Assembly (NCBI GenBank): GCA_037951105.1
Contig: JBAMJV010012320.1
Coordinates: 20,818 to 84,817 of the forward strand
From: Echinarachnius parma
Lineage: Eukaryota > Echinodermata > Echinoidea > Clypeasteroida > Echinarachniidae
DNA length: 64,000 bases
Direction: 5' to 3'
The notes under the pieces were generated by a model, which was not told the origin of the DNA, ran no database searches, and saw only the letters and a list, made by a program, of their open reading frames with translations. Shown here in pieces: positions 33,045 through 45,945 of the stretch (positions within the stretch are counted from its first letter, which is position 1; each line of letters opens with the position of its first letter). The translations under genes and the position numbers were made by a program.

Positions 33045-33426
33045 AAATTGGCATCATTCCATCAAATCAAGGAAATTCACTGCCTGGTCAGGCCAGTACC
33101 CACGGTGTTGAGCATCTAACTGACAACTACCACACTCAAGAGCGATGGAAAGATAACCAAAATCTTTGCCTAGAGCTATGGATTCTGATTCGGAAGTTCG
33201 GTGCCAAACTTAAACGCGTCGTCTTTGGCTCCATTCACTTCTTTGTTCTGGTCAGAACAAAGTCAGATGAAGATCGTTTCCTCAGGGCATGCCGTGATGG
33301 AAGCTTGGCAAATGAGCTTACCAAACTGCTTGTGACTCCAGAGCTCGAAAAGGAAGCAGGTGTGAAACTGGAGGTGGTGATCACTATCTGTTCAGAAAGC
33401 GAGCAAGAAGAATTTTCCGGCGGGCG
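33045..33426 (+). CDS. Exon 2 of the very large GTPase gene, TRADD-N-like module
   Basis: Acceptor TTTTCCTTTAG|AA and donor GGGCG|gtatgt bound a 382-nt open exon, entered in phase 1 and left in phase 2. After a polar linker it encodes LWILIRKFGAKLKRVVFGSI, HFFVLVRTKSDEDRFLRACR, DGSLANELTKLLVTPELEKE and AGVKLEVVITICSESE. The pattern is a beta strand (GSI.F), a helix with a 'DGxL...LLVTPEL' turn, then a last strand and a charged end. It resembles the ferredoxin-like TRADD-N-type domains that many aquatic invertebrates place in immune signalling proteins. That family call is from memory and is inference. The frame joins correctly to exon 3. Confidence 0.6.
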
Positions 33427-34367
33427 GTATGTATACTCCGCACAAAAACAAACAGGACACTTGTTTAAGTCGAAATATTTAATATTTATGTACGACAGAG
33501 TGTACATTATCATATATCGAATTAAAGGAAATTTAGCCCTCTACAGGCAGAATATAAATTAAAGGTGTAATCGTTTATGCATTAACTGCCATGATCAGTT
33601 AATAATAGCAAGGTTTGTTTTCAAAATAGCAAAAACAATAGATGACCACACAATTCGACTGCAATGAGTAAGCGTCTTGCTTGAAACAAGATGTGCGGGG
33701 CAAGTCTTTTATGACACCATTCAATCTTATTGTCATGGACAAACTCCCAAAATACACATTTTCCAATACAACAGGGCCAGGTTATGAGAACATCAACATA
33801 CTGGTCTGTTTGTGGGGCATAAAGCTTGTCTGTTTCATGTGTCCCTTGCAATTTCAACCATAGTTACCTAGAAAAGTAACATGTTAGAGACTGCCCAAAT
33901 AGTTGACCAAGGGCGACATCAGATTTTGAAGATTTGGGCTAACGGTAGAATTCTTGAGAAGAGATTATACCAAGTTCCATGCTGAAATAAGGGCACAAAC
34001 TAATTTCGACGAATAAACCTTAGCCATGGATTTCCCATTTTGTTACATTTTGATGAAAATAAAACCTACAACGTTCATAATTTGACTTCATTTACACTTT
34101 TTCTATTGAGATGATACTAAAAAAGATCACATTTGTAATGAAATAATTATACCATGTCATGAATATAGCGTTTATATCATGCTTGTCAACATTTACATGG
34201 TTGAATGGATTTTGCTATTTTTGAAAACTGACCCTGCGGTGGTTAATTGACCGTGACAAGTCATACATGAATGATTTCTCCTGGATTCAATGCTAATATC
34301 AAAGAGGGTAATTTTATCTTTGATTTGATATGCAATAACATATATTAAGGAAATAATTGATGATTTT

Positions 34368-34495
34368 GAGTGCGATAGGGCATGTCTATTTGCACGAATC
34401 GTGCAGGTCCGTCAGTACTATTGAACGAACTACGAAGTAGCGAGTTCAATAGTACTGACGGGGCTGCACGCTGAGTGCAATAGACTACCCTCGCA
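34368..34495. repeat. Foldback hairpin in intron 2
   Basis: Arms of about 60 bp share GAGTGCGA, GTCTATTTGCAC, GTGCAG and CCGTCAGTACTATTGAAC in inverse order around AACTACGAAGTAGCGAG. The rest of intron 2 (33427-36960) is AT-rich without gene evidence. Confidence 0.6.
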
Positions 34496-35811
34496 CAAAA
34501 AAATAATTAATTATTTTCTTTATATAACAACTATACTTTTGACACAAAATATAATCACAGGAAAAACAATGCCGTTCCAACATTTCCATGAAGCCATCCT
34601 GAAAGTATTTACATACCATGTTCGATCACAATGTACACTAAACCATGTCAATAATGTTATCCAGATAAATTATCCAAATAAGGTGCGAGTCAATATTTTA
34701 ATCCAGATGAATAATCCAAGTGAAATAGGTACTTGAGTTAAAGGTGCGAGAACTAGTAGAACGCTTATAAACGCGACTCGGTCTTTTTACACGGGTGGAC
34801 CCGACGTGTACAACCTTTATGAACATCTTAACGATCACGACCAGACAGCTTGTGCGCGCTTAGCGCGCTTGTTGCCCAAGCAACAGAGTAAACAAAGAAA
34901 TTTCCCCGCAACGTGGTAAACAAACAACGATTAAGCGCGCTTATAAAAATGCAGCGAAGCTCGCTGCATGCATGTTCACACGATGCGTAATGTACGTTTA
35001 ATAACGTGTAGAGTGTACCGCCGGCACATCACTCCTTTAATTGATGACGTCAGCCGTGCAGTAGTCGACTAATACACGGTCGATCAATTACTGAGTGCAG
35101 AGAGATCATTTTTTCCGAATATCATGTGACCGATTTCAGCCAATCACAACAAGAGAACTTTCTAAGGCGCTATATAATTTAGCGTTAAAAAATATGAGAT
35201 ATGTTGTCTTAAAGGGATCTAGTAACTTTGTTGACATGTGCAAAAAGTGATGAATGGTTGATGCAATGTATATTGTTGTTATGTCCACAGTGTGTGAAAA
35301 TTTCAAGTCAAATGGACATTGTATGGCCAAGTAATGAGCGAAAATGCAAAGTGATATTCAGTAACTCACTGCACTCACTTTGTACACGGAAGAAAAACTC
35401 GCCCGGAGTTTGTCTTATCTGAATACTTCAATCATACATATCTTTGTAACGAAAGGGAAATTTGAAAAACCGAAACCTGTCCCGTAATTTTATTGTTAAT
35501 ACGAATACAACAAGGTATAAGGGAACCGCTAGAATTAAAATTTTATTTTGAGGATTTGGACAATGTTACTAAGTCCCTTTAAATAAGTGTTCTGTTTCTT
35601 TTTGTGCGGAGTATATACGATTTATATTCCTAAATATGTATGTGTCATGTGAAGGGAGAATCCCCGATTAACAAATCACAGTCTCCATTAGATATATGAA
35701 CATGAATGTAACACCCACATAATCGAATTAAAACCAAACAAGTATATGTAGTAAAATCAGAATAAAAATCATATCTTCAAGGAACTACATTTCGAGCAAT
35801 AAATTTGTTTA

Positions 35812-35995
35812 AAGAGATAGTTGAGTTTTGGTACAAAGGGTGTTTCAAGAAAGAATATTTGTGTGCCGTAATGAAATATGAGTGTCAAAATTGAAAGAGC
35901 ATACAATTTTAAAGACAAAATAAACGTTATTAACTTGATCAAAATCGGTCCAGAAACGGCTGAAATATCCATAAAGTATAAACAGGGCAAAAATT
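35812..35995 (+). mobile_element. Dispersed GGGATAGTTGAG element, copy 3
   Basis: TTTAAAGAGATAGTTGAGTT followed by TGAGTGTCAAAATTG, AAAATAAACG, TTGATCAAAATCGG and GGCTGAAATATCCATAA. Same family as 14030-14177 (minus) and 10427 (plus). Confidence 0.55.
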
Positions 35996-36960
35996 AGACG
36001 TGAAACAGACAGGCGCTGATGTCAAAGTTACCATCGGTGGCTAGGTACATGGCAATGTGATTGTACAGGGACAGGTGGTCAAAACCTCGCTAAAGTAGGC
36101 CTATACGTTACTTTGTTCGATTTGTTTTATCAAAATATATCCCTAAATTATGATACGTTGTCAAATTAAAAATGCTTAGATATGAATATTTACACTGCAA
36201 TCACGTTTATATTGAATTGCATTTATCGATATATACCCAGGGAGCAAACAGCCCTTGTTAAGGATATCAAACATGGAATGTTATAAAAGGTTGTGCACCA
36301 GAAATGTCTTCTAGGACCTTCTAGGATCACAACCATGGTGGACAACATTTCGATCTAGCTGCTGGAAGTCCACAAAACGCGTACAAACGATTTAACCCAT
36401 AATGTACGTTGATAACGCCTTAAATCCTTAGGGTTCATGATGGTTTGGCTGTGCTATTTTCACAATTACAATAAAAGCATGATGATATCATCACATTGCT
36501 TCAGATGTGTGTTCTGTAGAGTTGTGTGAGTCTGTTGATATCTCATTCAACTGCATAATATATTCGGATAATGAGTCACATGTCTTCTTTAAGTCACCTG
36601 TTATACAAAGGACTTGCAATTGCACAATCAGTTATATACAAAAACGTAATGAAATGTTCAAGATATTTAAAACGTTACACAATTTGTATTTGAAGGCGTT
36701 CAAATGGCATTCAATGTTATTTTTGAAAGATTTTAAAATTATATAAACGAAAAATGTATAATTAATCAATAAAACAAATAACAAATTAAAGACAATCGAA
36801 TACATGAAATAATTATGAGTTCTTAATGGTGTATTGTTGGTATCTGATTTTACTCAATCATTATAACACACGTTTGATAATTAAATGTAGATAATGTAAA
36901 ATAGGGTAGATAGATGTAGATTACAAATATATAATAATATCTAATTTTATGTTCTTCCAG

Positions 36961-37004
36961 TGGTGCAACACAGGTGATAGGAAGTGGCCAGCCTCACCAA
37001 CCCG
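36961..37004 (+). CDS. Exon 3 (44 nt) of the very large GTPase gene
   Basis: A small exon between a strong acceptor (TTATGTTCTTCCAG) and a consensus donor (CCCG|gtgagt). Entered in phase 2 and left in phase 1, it encodes the flexible linker GATQVIGSGQPHQP. Joining to 40397 gives G|GG TCA AAA ATG, which is the giant exon's frame. On the chance expectation, three junctions all keeping frame support the gene model. Confidence 0.55.
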
Positions 37005-37238
37005 GTGAGTAGATAGAGTTTCATTTGAATAATGTTTGATCATTCATTTGTAAGAAACAACATATTACCTAAAATGAGTCTGCATTGGCCAATTATTAAG
37101 CAAAACAAAACATTGTAAACATAAGTTGAACAGGGTGGCACAAATAATACGGAATCAAACCTCACAAGCGAGGGGAACAACCTGTAGCTATGCCCCTGTC
37201 TAACCCAAACTATGACTGGAATAGTTTCTTGAAAGTAC

Positions 37239-37320
37239 CATTGAAGGGTCACAGTGGTTCAATGGAAGTGCAACCGGTCCAGCAATCCGTAGTTTTCGGG
37301 TTTGATTCCCTTCAAAGCTC
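37239..37320 (+). repeat. tRNA-derived SINE-like head
   Basis: Pol III box A-like AGTGGTTCAATGG (37250-37262) and box B-like GGGTTTGATTCCC (37299-37311) lie at tRNA spacing. TTGAAGG and CCTTCAA at the two ends could pair as an acceptor stem. The internal stems are poor, so this is a SINE head or tRNA relic, not a tRNA gene. Confidence 0.45.
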
Positions 37321-38274
37321 AATATTGGTCTCATATTTATTATAATAATTTATTTTGTGTGCATATATACACTAGTGTCGAGTTTATTTGATAGGATATA
37401 TTAAATAGATTTTAACTAAATGACATTAAAGGTCAACGGGCACTTTAGCAAGAAACCATTGGATGAGGGATGCGTAGGGGCCCATTAATAGCGTATAGTC
37501 CCTGCCTAGGCCAAGGGGGGGGGGGGGGGGGAATGCCCCATTTGGCTGTTTATAGTAATGTTGGGATGTTAAGATTACAAATCAAACATTGCAAACACGC
37601 TGTTGGAAATTTGAACTGGATTAGTGAAGATATACCAAACTAGGTGTACCAATGGAAGTCCACGGGGCGGAGCCCCCCGAAAGCTTTTGGATTTGCGATT
37701 ACCAGAACTAAATAATGTTCATTATTAAGGAAATATGTAGGATTGTTAGCTATCAAATAATAAGTTAAAGACAACAGTGGTAGGCATATCGACAAATTCT
37801 AAATATGTGTATATAGGGTACTGGGGCATGGCGCTAATTGGGTTCCAGAGGCCCAGCCCCCGGAATAGTTTGTATTTGGGCAGTTTAGCACTCTTGAGAT
37901 GTGGTTTAAAAAGGGGAATCATATTAACTAAAGAAGACAATTGGAATAACTTTCACAAATTTAAATGTTTTGTTTTTACATTTATAAATTAAATCAGGCC
38001 ACCCCCCCCCCCCCCCCCCCCCCCAGGAACGACGTCCATGCAACATGTAAATTAGTATGCACAGTATAATTGATATTTTCGTAACCATACGGGGTATGTT
38101 AACCCTAAAAAGGCCAGGCTATTTGAGGTCTTCCTACGGCCGGGGGGGGGGGGGGGGGCATTATGGCCCCCCTTGATATTTCGGCCGCGCATCGGCCGAT
38201 CACCGTGAAAATTTTCACGCATGATAAGTGAAGGGGATAGAATACAATGGTAATGTTTTTTTTGTTTTTTTTTA

Positions 38275-39031
38275 TTAAAGGTAACCTTGAGTATTGGTAA
38301 TTTCCAAAGTGCCCCAAAAATAAATTGTAACGGATTTGGCTGATTTCAATTCCATATGAAAGATCATCGAAAAAAACATGGGAAATAATAATAATTCCCA
38401 TTCATACGCTCTAATTGTTGTGAAATTTGCTTTCAAAACATTATATAAAAGTGATTGACGTCCGGGTATCACTTTTTAGAGAACGTTAGCACGAGGCGCT
38501 AGCGTTCTAGATCTTCCTAATTCGGGACTAAAAATGAATATTTTTGTGCACGCTAATTGTGCTTAAAACTATACATATGATACGGTACTCACCACCAATT
38601 CACTCTCCAATATGCGATCCAACTATCGGGTGGATTAAAATTATGATTTTTTCCCTCCATTCCGCAAAAAATCAGTGATATATGCGCCTCCTGGACTTTT
38701 CTCCGTGTGTTAGCGCGACTCCGAACAGAAAGGCGAACAGGGCTTGCATGCTTGCGAGTTGCGATACGCATGAATATGCGCGGTACTATTGCCGTGCATT
38801 ACAGTCCCGTATTAGGATGGATGACCTCGAACGCTAGCGCTTCGCGCTAGCGCTAATTTGACACTCGAGTTGTAACGGCTCTTTTTGAATGATAACAGGA
38901 GTTTTACTTTGTCGTTTGTAATTGTGTATACTTTTCGAGCATGGTGAAGTTATAACTACTAGTTTGTACCGTAATCGTGTAGGTTTTGGTTACTAAAGTT
39001 AAGTTTGACCAATACTCAACGTTGCCTTTAA
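38275..39031. mobile_element. TTAA-flanked MITE, complete copy
   Basis: TTAA (38275-38278) and TTAA (39028-39031) flank inverted ends AGGTAACCTTGAGTATTGG and CCAATACTCAACGTTGCCT. TTAA target duplication is typical of piggyBac and Kolobok superfamilies. The 757-bp body lacks a transposase and is repeated at 54813-55570. Sub-repeats AGAACGTTAGC... / CGCTAGCG... form inner hairpins. Confidence 0.75.
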
Positions 39032-39601
39032 TTAATTTACATATTGGTAATTTATGCAAATAAGGTCATACAATTCATATTTTTACCCATAAATGATATA
39101 TTCTTTATAATTATACATTGGTTTTCACTTACAGCATTTGGAATAATAATACGACAACCAAATTTGGAAGAGCTAGGTTCTTCCTTATGTTTTCTATAGT
39201 TTTTATAATTTAATTTTATAATGTATTTCTTTGTTTTTTGTACTTTATTATATTGTATTATATTGTTGTTTATTTTATTTCTAACTATAATTCAACTATT
39301 TTGAACCCCAAAACAAACATAAAATGTAAACAAGACCAAATAACCAATTTTCTGAAAAATGATATTCCATATGTTTTGTACACAAATCACGAAATTGAGC
39401 AATTTTCCGGCTGACATATATAGACAAAAGGTCATGTAACTTCGTAACGGTAGTTCCGATTTTCAAAAAAAAAAATCAAAATATGCGCAAGATCCAAAGG
39501 ACAAAAGTCAGCGGCGCGACATCTTACCGCGTTTTGGAGCAATACAAAAAATCGCAAAGGGGAGTGGGAGGGCATTATGCCCCCTCCCCCCCCCCCCCCC
39601 C

Positions 39602-40231
39602 GCCCCCGGCCTTATTAGGGTATTTTACAGAACGTCTGAACAGTTTCCAGTTGACGGATGGGGATGAATGTAATACACACAACAACAATCAGATCGAAGA
39701 GCCCTGTAATTTGGATTCTACGAATGAAAAAACGAATGCGTCCCTCCATCAAACTATACATCGGTCAATAAAAACGTTTAACTGATTTAGCATAATATTG
39801 CAACAATATTGCACTTATTCTTGTGAAGACGGCAGTTGTAAAGGTATATATGTCACGGAAAAAGAAAAAAAAGAAGAATATATAATTACATGTAGTCAGT
39901 TTAAGCGAGGGTTGGTTATTTTGATTAGTAATCGCTTACCCACTGTTATTCATGCGCGGGTTACGTAGCTAGCGCCGGTCACAGAAGGGTCACGCATAGC
40001 GCTGTGGCGCTCCGTGGAATCCGTGAGCGAACTTCCTCGACGGGTGAATACACGTTTCATGCACAATTAACCGTTGGACGATGGTTTTTTAGATTTAGGT
40101 CTACAACTCCACGAATAAGAGATTGTAAGCCCTAATTTTATAGGCATGCTATTAAATGACATTTTTCTTTCATATAAAACAACCTCGCAACTTTTCAAAT
40201 TTGGCTTGCAAAAATGGAAATGTCCCTTTAA
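39602..40231. mobile_element. TTAA-type MITE, left-eroded copy
   Basis: It shares ACGTCTGAACAG, GTTGACGGATGGGGAT, GGATTCTACGAATGAAAAA, ATATATAATTACATGTAGTC and GGCATGCTATTAAATGACAT with 59087-60678. The right end reads GGAAATGTCCCTTTAA; the left end is eroded to ATTAGGGTATTTTACAG. It lacks the 953-bp insertion found in the other copy. It ends 165 bp upstream of the giant exon, inside intron 3. Confidence 0.7.
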
Positions 40232-40396
40232 GATCCTTTCAATGCCAATAATCTGCTTGGATTTGCTGAGTCGGATTTATTTGGTTGTAGACACGTCGTA
40301 TCGCGTGGCTTCCACTGCCATGGGTTACTGGCATAGTATTCCATCATATTCACATAATAATGCTGACACCGCTATTATCTTCCATTTGTTTTTCAG

Positions 40397-43300
40397 GGTC
40401 AAAAATGGCGTCACCTCCACACTCAACATCGCAGTGGGCTGAAGTGAAATCGGTGACTGATCTAGTATTGTTCCTTAAGGAAAAGTTCGTACCAACGCTG
40501 CAGATCCAACATGCGAAAAACACCGAGGGCATAGTGCACATAACTGACAGCATCAACGAGGCAGCAACTGTTGACATGGCTCTTGGGATGAGTCAGCTCC
40601 TGAAGTATTTGCAATCGTCAGGTAATACTGTACATCTGGTCTTTTTCATGAAGGCAGTTCTCTTGCAATTAGAATATGACTGGTCATCCATGAGGTTTCC
40701 AACCCTCCTCACCATGGAGAGGCTAGAGCACTTTGTGCAGTACCTTGACAAAGGATGGGCCAACTTTCTGAATCACCGAGGCAGGGGCAAGGTACAGCTA
40801 GAGTCATATCTTATTCAGATGTCGATTGCCTCTGGGCAGTTCCAAAATGGTCAGCAAAGTGCAGAGGATGACTTCTCTGATCTGGTGAAAGACATCAGAC
40901 AAGTGTTATCTCCTCAGGTAAATGAAATCATGTACAGATTTGCCACATCGTCTCCATACAATTGGAAGCAACTCGTCCACTTCACTAGTGAGCTGTCCCA
41001 GGGAAACATGGCGGTCATGGATGCCAAGGAAGTCGAGATAGCTGATCTGAAAGAAGCATTCGGCCACCACAGCAAGCCACACATGGAGGAGGGATATGGA
41101 GATATCTTGGATATCTTGGGTCTTCGGAAGTATTATCCATCCCAGATTACCATGATCCATGCGATCACAATTAGAAAATGCACCGATGAAATACATGACC
41201 TGCCATGGAAAATTATTCAGAAGCTCCTCATGATCGACTTCTATGCACGAGATCATCCGGTATCGGCTTGCAATCAGTCATACACCTACGATGACGGAGA
41301 ACGAGGCAAACGTAAGGTCAGCACGTTAGACATCATTGTGGTCATCTTTGGCTGCTGTGATAACTTCCTCAAACAAGTGCTGGCCCAGAAACTGTTTGTT
41401 TGCAAGCTGGCCATTCCTTTCCTGTACCCATTAGGGTCGCCACGCAGTGTTGCGATGTCACTTTGGGCACTCAGGACGATCATCGTTGATTGGTATAACA
41501 AGCATAACGAGCCATCCGAGACACCAGTCACAGACAAGCCTTTCCCAATCGTGACATTTGTCCGACTGGGCAGGCCACCATTCTCCAAGTCCAAACTGAT
41601 GAATGATGTGCTCTGTGATCAAGCTCACGACACCTTCCTGAACTACGACTGCCTCAATGGCACAGTGGAGAGAAGAGTGACAGAAGGTCTAGTGGAATGC
41701 TCCTGGTTCATCCCAGCAGGAACAAAGGGCAAGGTCATGCCACGCACAACCATGCTTCTCAATCTGAGAGGAGATGCATCTTCACATCAGAAACAAATGC
41801 GTATTCTGAGCAAGATGTCATCTGCGGTAGTGGTCATTGCAAGTGCTAAAGACCTTGCAAGTGAACCCCACACTGAGGCGTGCAAACACATTTCCAAGGC
41901 GGCCAAACAAATTATTCTCCTGTTGATTAGGGGATTGAGTGGCAATAGCGAACAACAAATGGAGGCGGAAAGACAAGCCTGCATCCAGGCAGTTGGAAGA
42001 GATGCTCTGACTGGAATCAAGCTCATTTCTTCCACCAAGCAAGGTGCTCAGATGAATGCTAGTGAAATGAGGACTGAGGTACGCAGAAAACTGTCGGAGG
42101 TTCTCACTGAATGTGATGTTATCACCATGGAAGAGTGTGCCTCCGTGGCAGAAAAAGAAGGAGTCACAATAGATGAACATGATACACCATGTGTACAGGG
42201 TAAATCACTTGCAGAAAAGGTAATACATCACATGGAAGGGAAGGAAATCACAGATTGCAAGGGCAAGTTACTTCCACTGCAAGGCACAGAATGGTTGGAA
42301 TACAGCAAATTGCTGAAAAAGCAACATAGGGCGAGTGCAAATGCCGGATTTTCATCTGCTTACCAAGCTGATCAATTGAAGCAGAAGATGGATCGACTAC
42401 GCGAAAGGCAGGTGGAAATCTGTAGTCACTTGACACCTTTCATCAAGGATTTCATGACAATCCTGGACGGCAACACCGAACAAGTGTCAGCATACTTCCT
42501 GCACTGGATGACACTGCTCCTTGACAGGAAGTCACGACTTACCTTACCAGCTCTGCGCAGACAATACCATGCTCAATGGACACAGTTCCAACGCGCAAAG
42601 AAGAACATTTGGAGGACTTCACAAGAACATGACGCGGAAATGGAGCTCCTAAAATTAAGAGTTGATCAAGCAGAATATGTCTTGTCTGCTGCCTCACTTG
42701 GACTGGAAAATCTCTTCCGAGAATTGGGACAAATGTACGAGGCAATACACGAAAGCAGTAAGATATCAAAGCAAACCAGACGTACAGTGGAGTATCTCCC
42801 AGAGCTCGTTGCCAGGCTCATGGTAAAAGGCACACCTCTGGAGCTTGTTGATGGAGATGCGGCCAATGTCCCTACCACATGGATAAGAGCTGTGCTGGCC
42901 AAGCTTGCAGGTATTGTCGGAAAGGACAAAAGGCTCTTTGTTCTGTCTGTTCTGGGCATTCAGAGTTCTGGGAAGTCAACACTCCTGAACACCATGTTTG
43001 GGCTGCAGTTTGCTGTCAGTGCTGGCAGATGTACTAAGGGAGCATACATGCAACTTGTCCCGGTGGATAGAAGTGCAAACCTGCCGTTTGATTACATTGT
43101 GGTAATTGACACAGAGGGTATTCGTGCACAAGAGTTGGCACAGGACAATCATGCCCACGATAATGAGCTTGCTACCCTTGTGATTGGTCTTGGAGATGTC
43201 ACAATGATTAACATCAAAGGTGAAAGCCTTTCTGAAATGAAAGACATCTTGCAGATTGCCGTTCATGCATTTCTGAGGATGAACACAGTGAACAAACACA

Positions 43301-45945
43301 TGAAAAACCACAGGACATTAGTCTTTGTTCACCAGAACGTACCGGTTGCCAACGCCAAAGAATTGGTAATGCATGGCTGCCATAAATTGGAAGAGAGCCT
43401 AGATGCCATGGCCAAAGAAGCAGCGGACAGTGAGAATATAGCAGACATCCACAGTTTCTCGCAGATCATCAAATTCGATATCCATAAGCATGTCTGGTAC
43501 TTCTCTGACCTCTGGCAAGGTGACCCTCCTATGGCTCCAGCTAATCCTGGCTACAGTGCAAAAGTGGATTCCGTAAAGCTGAGCTTGCTGGATTGTATCG
43601 CAAAACCACAAACAACGTTTCTGACTACATCAGACTTGTCAGTGCGGTTGGAAGACTTGTGGAAAGGAATCCTTGCTGACGACTTTGTCTTCAGCTTTCG
43701 GAACAGTCTCGAAATGAAGGTCTACAACAGATTGGAAAGCACTTTCTATGCACTTGAGTGGGAGCTGCACAGCACAGTCATGTATTGGTTGCAGTGTACT
43801 GCAGGAATCAAGATCAAGAAGTCTGAACATGTGGAAGATCTGGAACTATGTTCACAGCAATTGCTTCTTGATCTGAACAGTCTGATCACACAAAAAGCCG
43901 AGGAAATCAAGATTGCTCTAACGAAGTATTTTGAAAATAGCAACCTGCGTAACATACTGATTCAGTGGCAGCAGACAAAGATGAATGCTGTGAGCTTTGC
44001 GGCCGAACAGAAATACAATGAAGGCAAGTCAGATCTGCTTTATATCAAAGATGCACGTCGCATTGAGCTCTTGCAGACACAGAAGTGGGGAAAACATGAT
44101 ACCTACATCATGGAAAAGGCAGTGGAACTGGCCGAAAAACTGGAAGGTAGGGAACTGACGGATGGACAGCTGGGAGACAAGTTTGATGCCATGTGGGCGC
44201 CAATGGTAAACGAGCTCGCATCCAAAGTTACAGTCGATGGGATCAAAATGGATGTGCTGATGGAACATGTCCTCTCAGAGAGGTTTCATGCTCATGGCAA
44301 GATCCTGCGGGATGAACTAAGGCGCCAGCCTCTACACCCCCCGCGAAAGTACAAATCGCTGTTGGGAAGTACTCAACTGGATTTTGTGACTGGGGATGAC
44401 TTGAGCTTGAGAACAAACTGGTTTGAGAAACAAGCCAAGAAGGCATTGGGACAAGACCCTGAGTTATTAGCCCGAAACAAGATATTGTTGATCACAAACA
44501 CAGTACTGGAAGAGGTCAGTTTGTACCTGAAGGATGTATGCAGCCAGGATGTGAAGTTCCAGAAAGCGCATGCCAAGCACGTTATCCGGATCATTACAAA
44601 GAGAATTGATGATCACAATGAATACAATTCAAAGGATTCACAATTCACCATACTTCCACGATATGTAGTGAAACTGGCAGCTCACATCAGCCGGTACTGT
44701 GTACGAGAATTTTCCTTGATGCAGGATGAATATGAGAAGAAACATGGAGTGGTTGCGAAGTTGGAAGCATACAAGAAATCAGCCTTGACCCTGTTCAAAA
44801 ACATGGTGAAACAAAGCACAGAAGAGGTGATTGCTGCAGATCTGTTCAGTGACCAGCTGAGGGCAGTAATAGAGCAAGCTGTTAACGAGGCAATCCCAAT
44901 GAAAGTGGTGGGCGAGGTCATGTTAGACTTCCAAATGACCAAATACTACTTGATTGTCAAGATGATGGAAGACCTGGCCTGCAAAGGCAATTTTTCTGAG
45001 TATGCCTCATACATCCGAAATGCCAAGACTTTCGCCTTCAAGTGGATCACACAGTACACAAATGAAAAGGTGTTAACCAAGAAATCCGCGAACGTTACCA
45101 GATATGGCGTTCTTACCAAAAGCCATATACAAAGGATCACCAGGTGCATTGCAGAGAGCGTCGAACATGCTACCAGTGAGGTCGATCAGTCGAGTGGTGT
45201 TCATGTGAGGATCCAGCACTGGATACAAACCTTCTGCCAGAAGGTGGAGAAAGAAATAACCATACCAACCAGTAATCTCAAGCATATGGCATGCCGAAAT
45301 GTAGCCGACTTTGGCAATCTACGTAGGTTGATCCTCAACCAACTTGACGCAATCGAAAGGAGCGTGGTCGAAGAGTTCAGCAGACACACAGAATCATCTG
45401 TCCGGTGGAATGGAATCACACCATATCAGCAGATACTCGACCAGCTTTGGGGCTGTCCTGAACAATGCCCCTTCTGTAATGAACCCTGTGCTGACACGAC
45501 GATCGACCACTATCGGAAGCAAGGGAAAACCCACACATGTGTGCAACACAGACCATCCGGTATCGCAGGAAGTCGATGGGACAGTGACGGCAACGTTGAT
45601 GGTGTCAGTGTACGCAAAGGACAGCTTAATACACAGGTGTGCAATTATGCCGTTCAGACGAAAGACACATTCAGTTGCAGATATTGCCGAGACCATGGCG
45701 CATGTTCCACCGCCGGCTCTGACAATGTGTATCATCAGTATCTGGAATACAAGAAGTACCTACCGGAATGGGACATCTCTCCCGATCCCACCAACAGTGT
45801 CTCCCAGTACTGGCAGTGGTTCATGGCAAACTACCAACACCAGCTCAAGGAAATGTACGGAGCTCAGCTTCCAGACATCCCCGTTTCATGGCGCTCGATC
45901 ACGAAGCAGAGGGCATTGGACGACCTACGCAAATACCACCACTAG
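40397..45945 (+). CDS. Very large GTPase (VLIG/GVIN-type), main exon
   Basis: After acceptor TTTGTTTTTCAG the frame stays open for 5.5 kb; numbering from ATG 40405 gives 1,846 residues. The first 370 residues are helical. Next comes a region like the N-terminal conserved part of VLIG/URGCP proteins: IVTFVRLGRPPFSKSKLMND (about 383-402), with a degenerate P-loop around K395, and MLLNLRGDA (451-459). The true GTPase core follows: G1 GIQSSGKST (851-859, K857), then SAGRCTKGAYMQL, DTEG (902-905), HDNELATLVIGLGDVTMINI, and the family's FVHQNV (974-979) where an NKxD motif is usual. A long helical tail follows. The C-terminus has Cys clusters (CPEQCPFCNEPC, 1684-1695, then H.CVQHRPSG). Members hydrolyse GTP and are interferon-induced in vertebrates; the role here is inferred as immune. 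TAG at 45943. No inactivating change seen. Confidence 0.95.

Noticed and set aside
37239-37320. Functional tRNA gene
   Set aside because: Box A/B spacing fits, but D and T stems do not pair properly, so only a SINE-like relic is supported.
42976-43311. Minus-strand frames under the GTPase core
   Set aside because: Shadows of the coding strand, with no independent signals.
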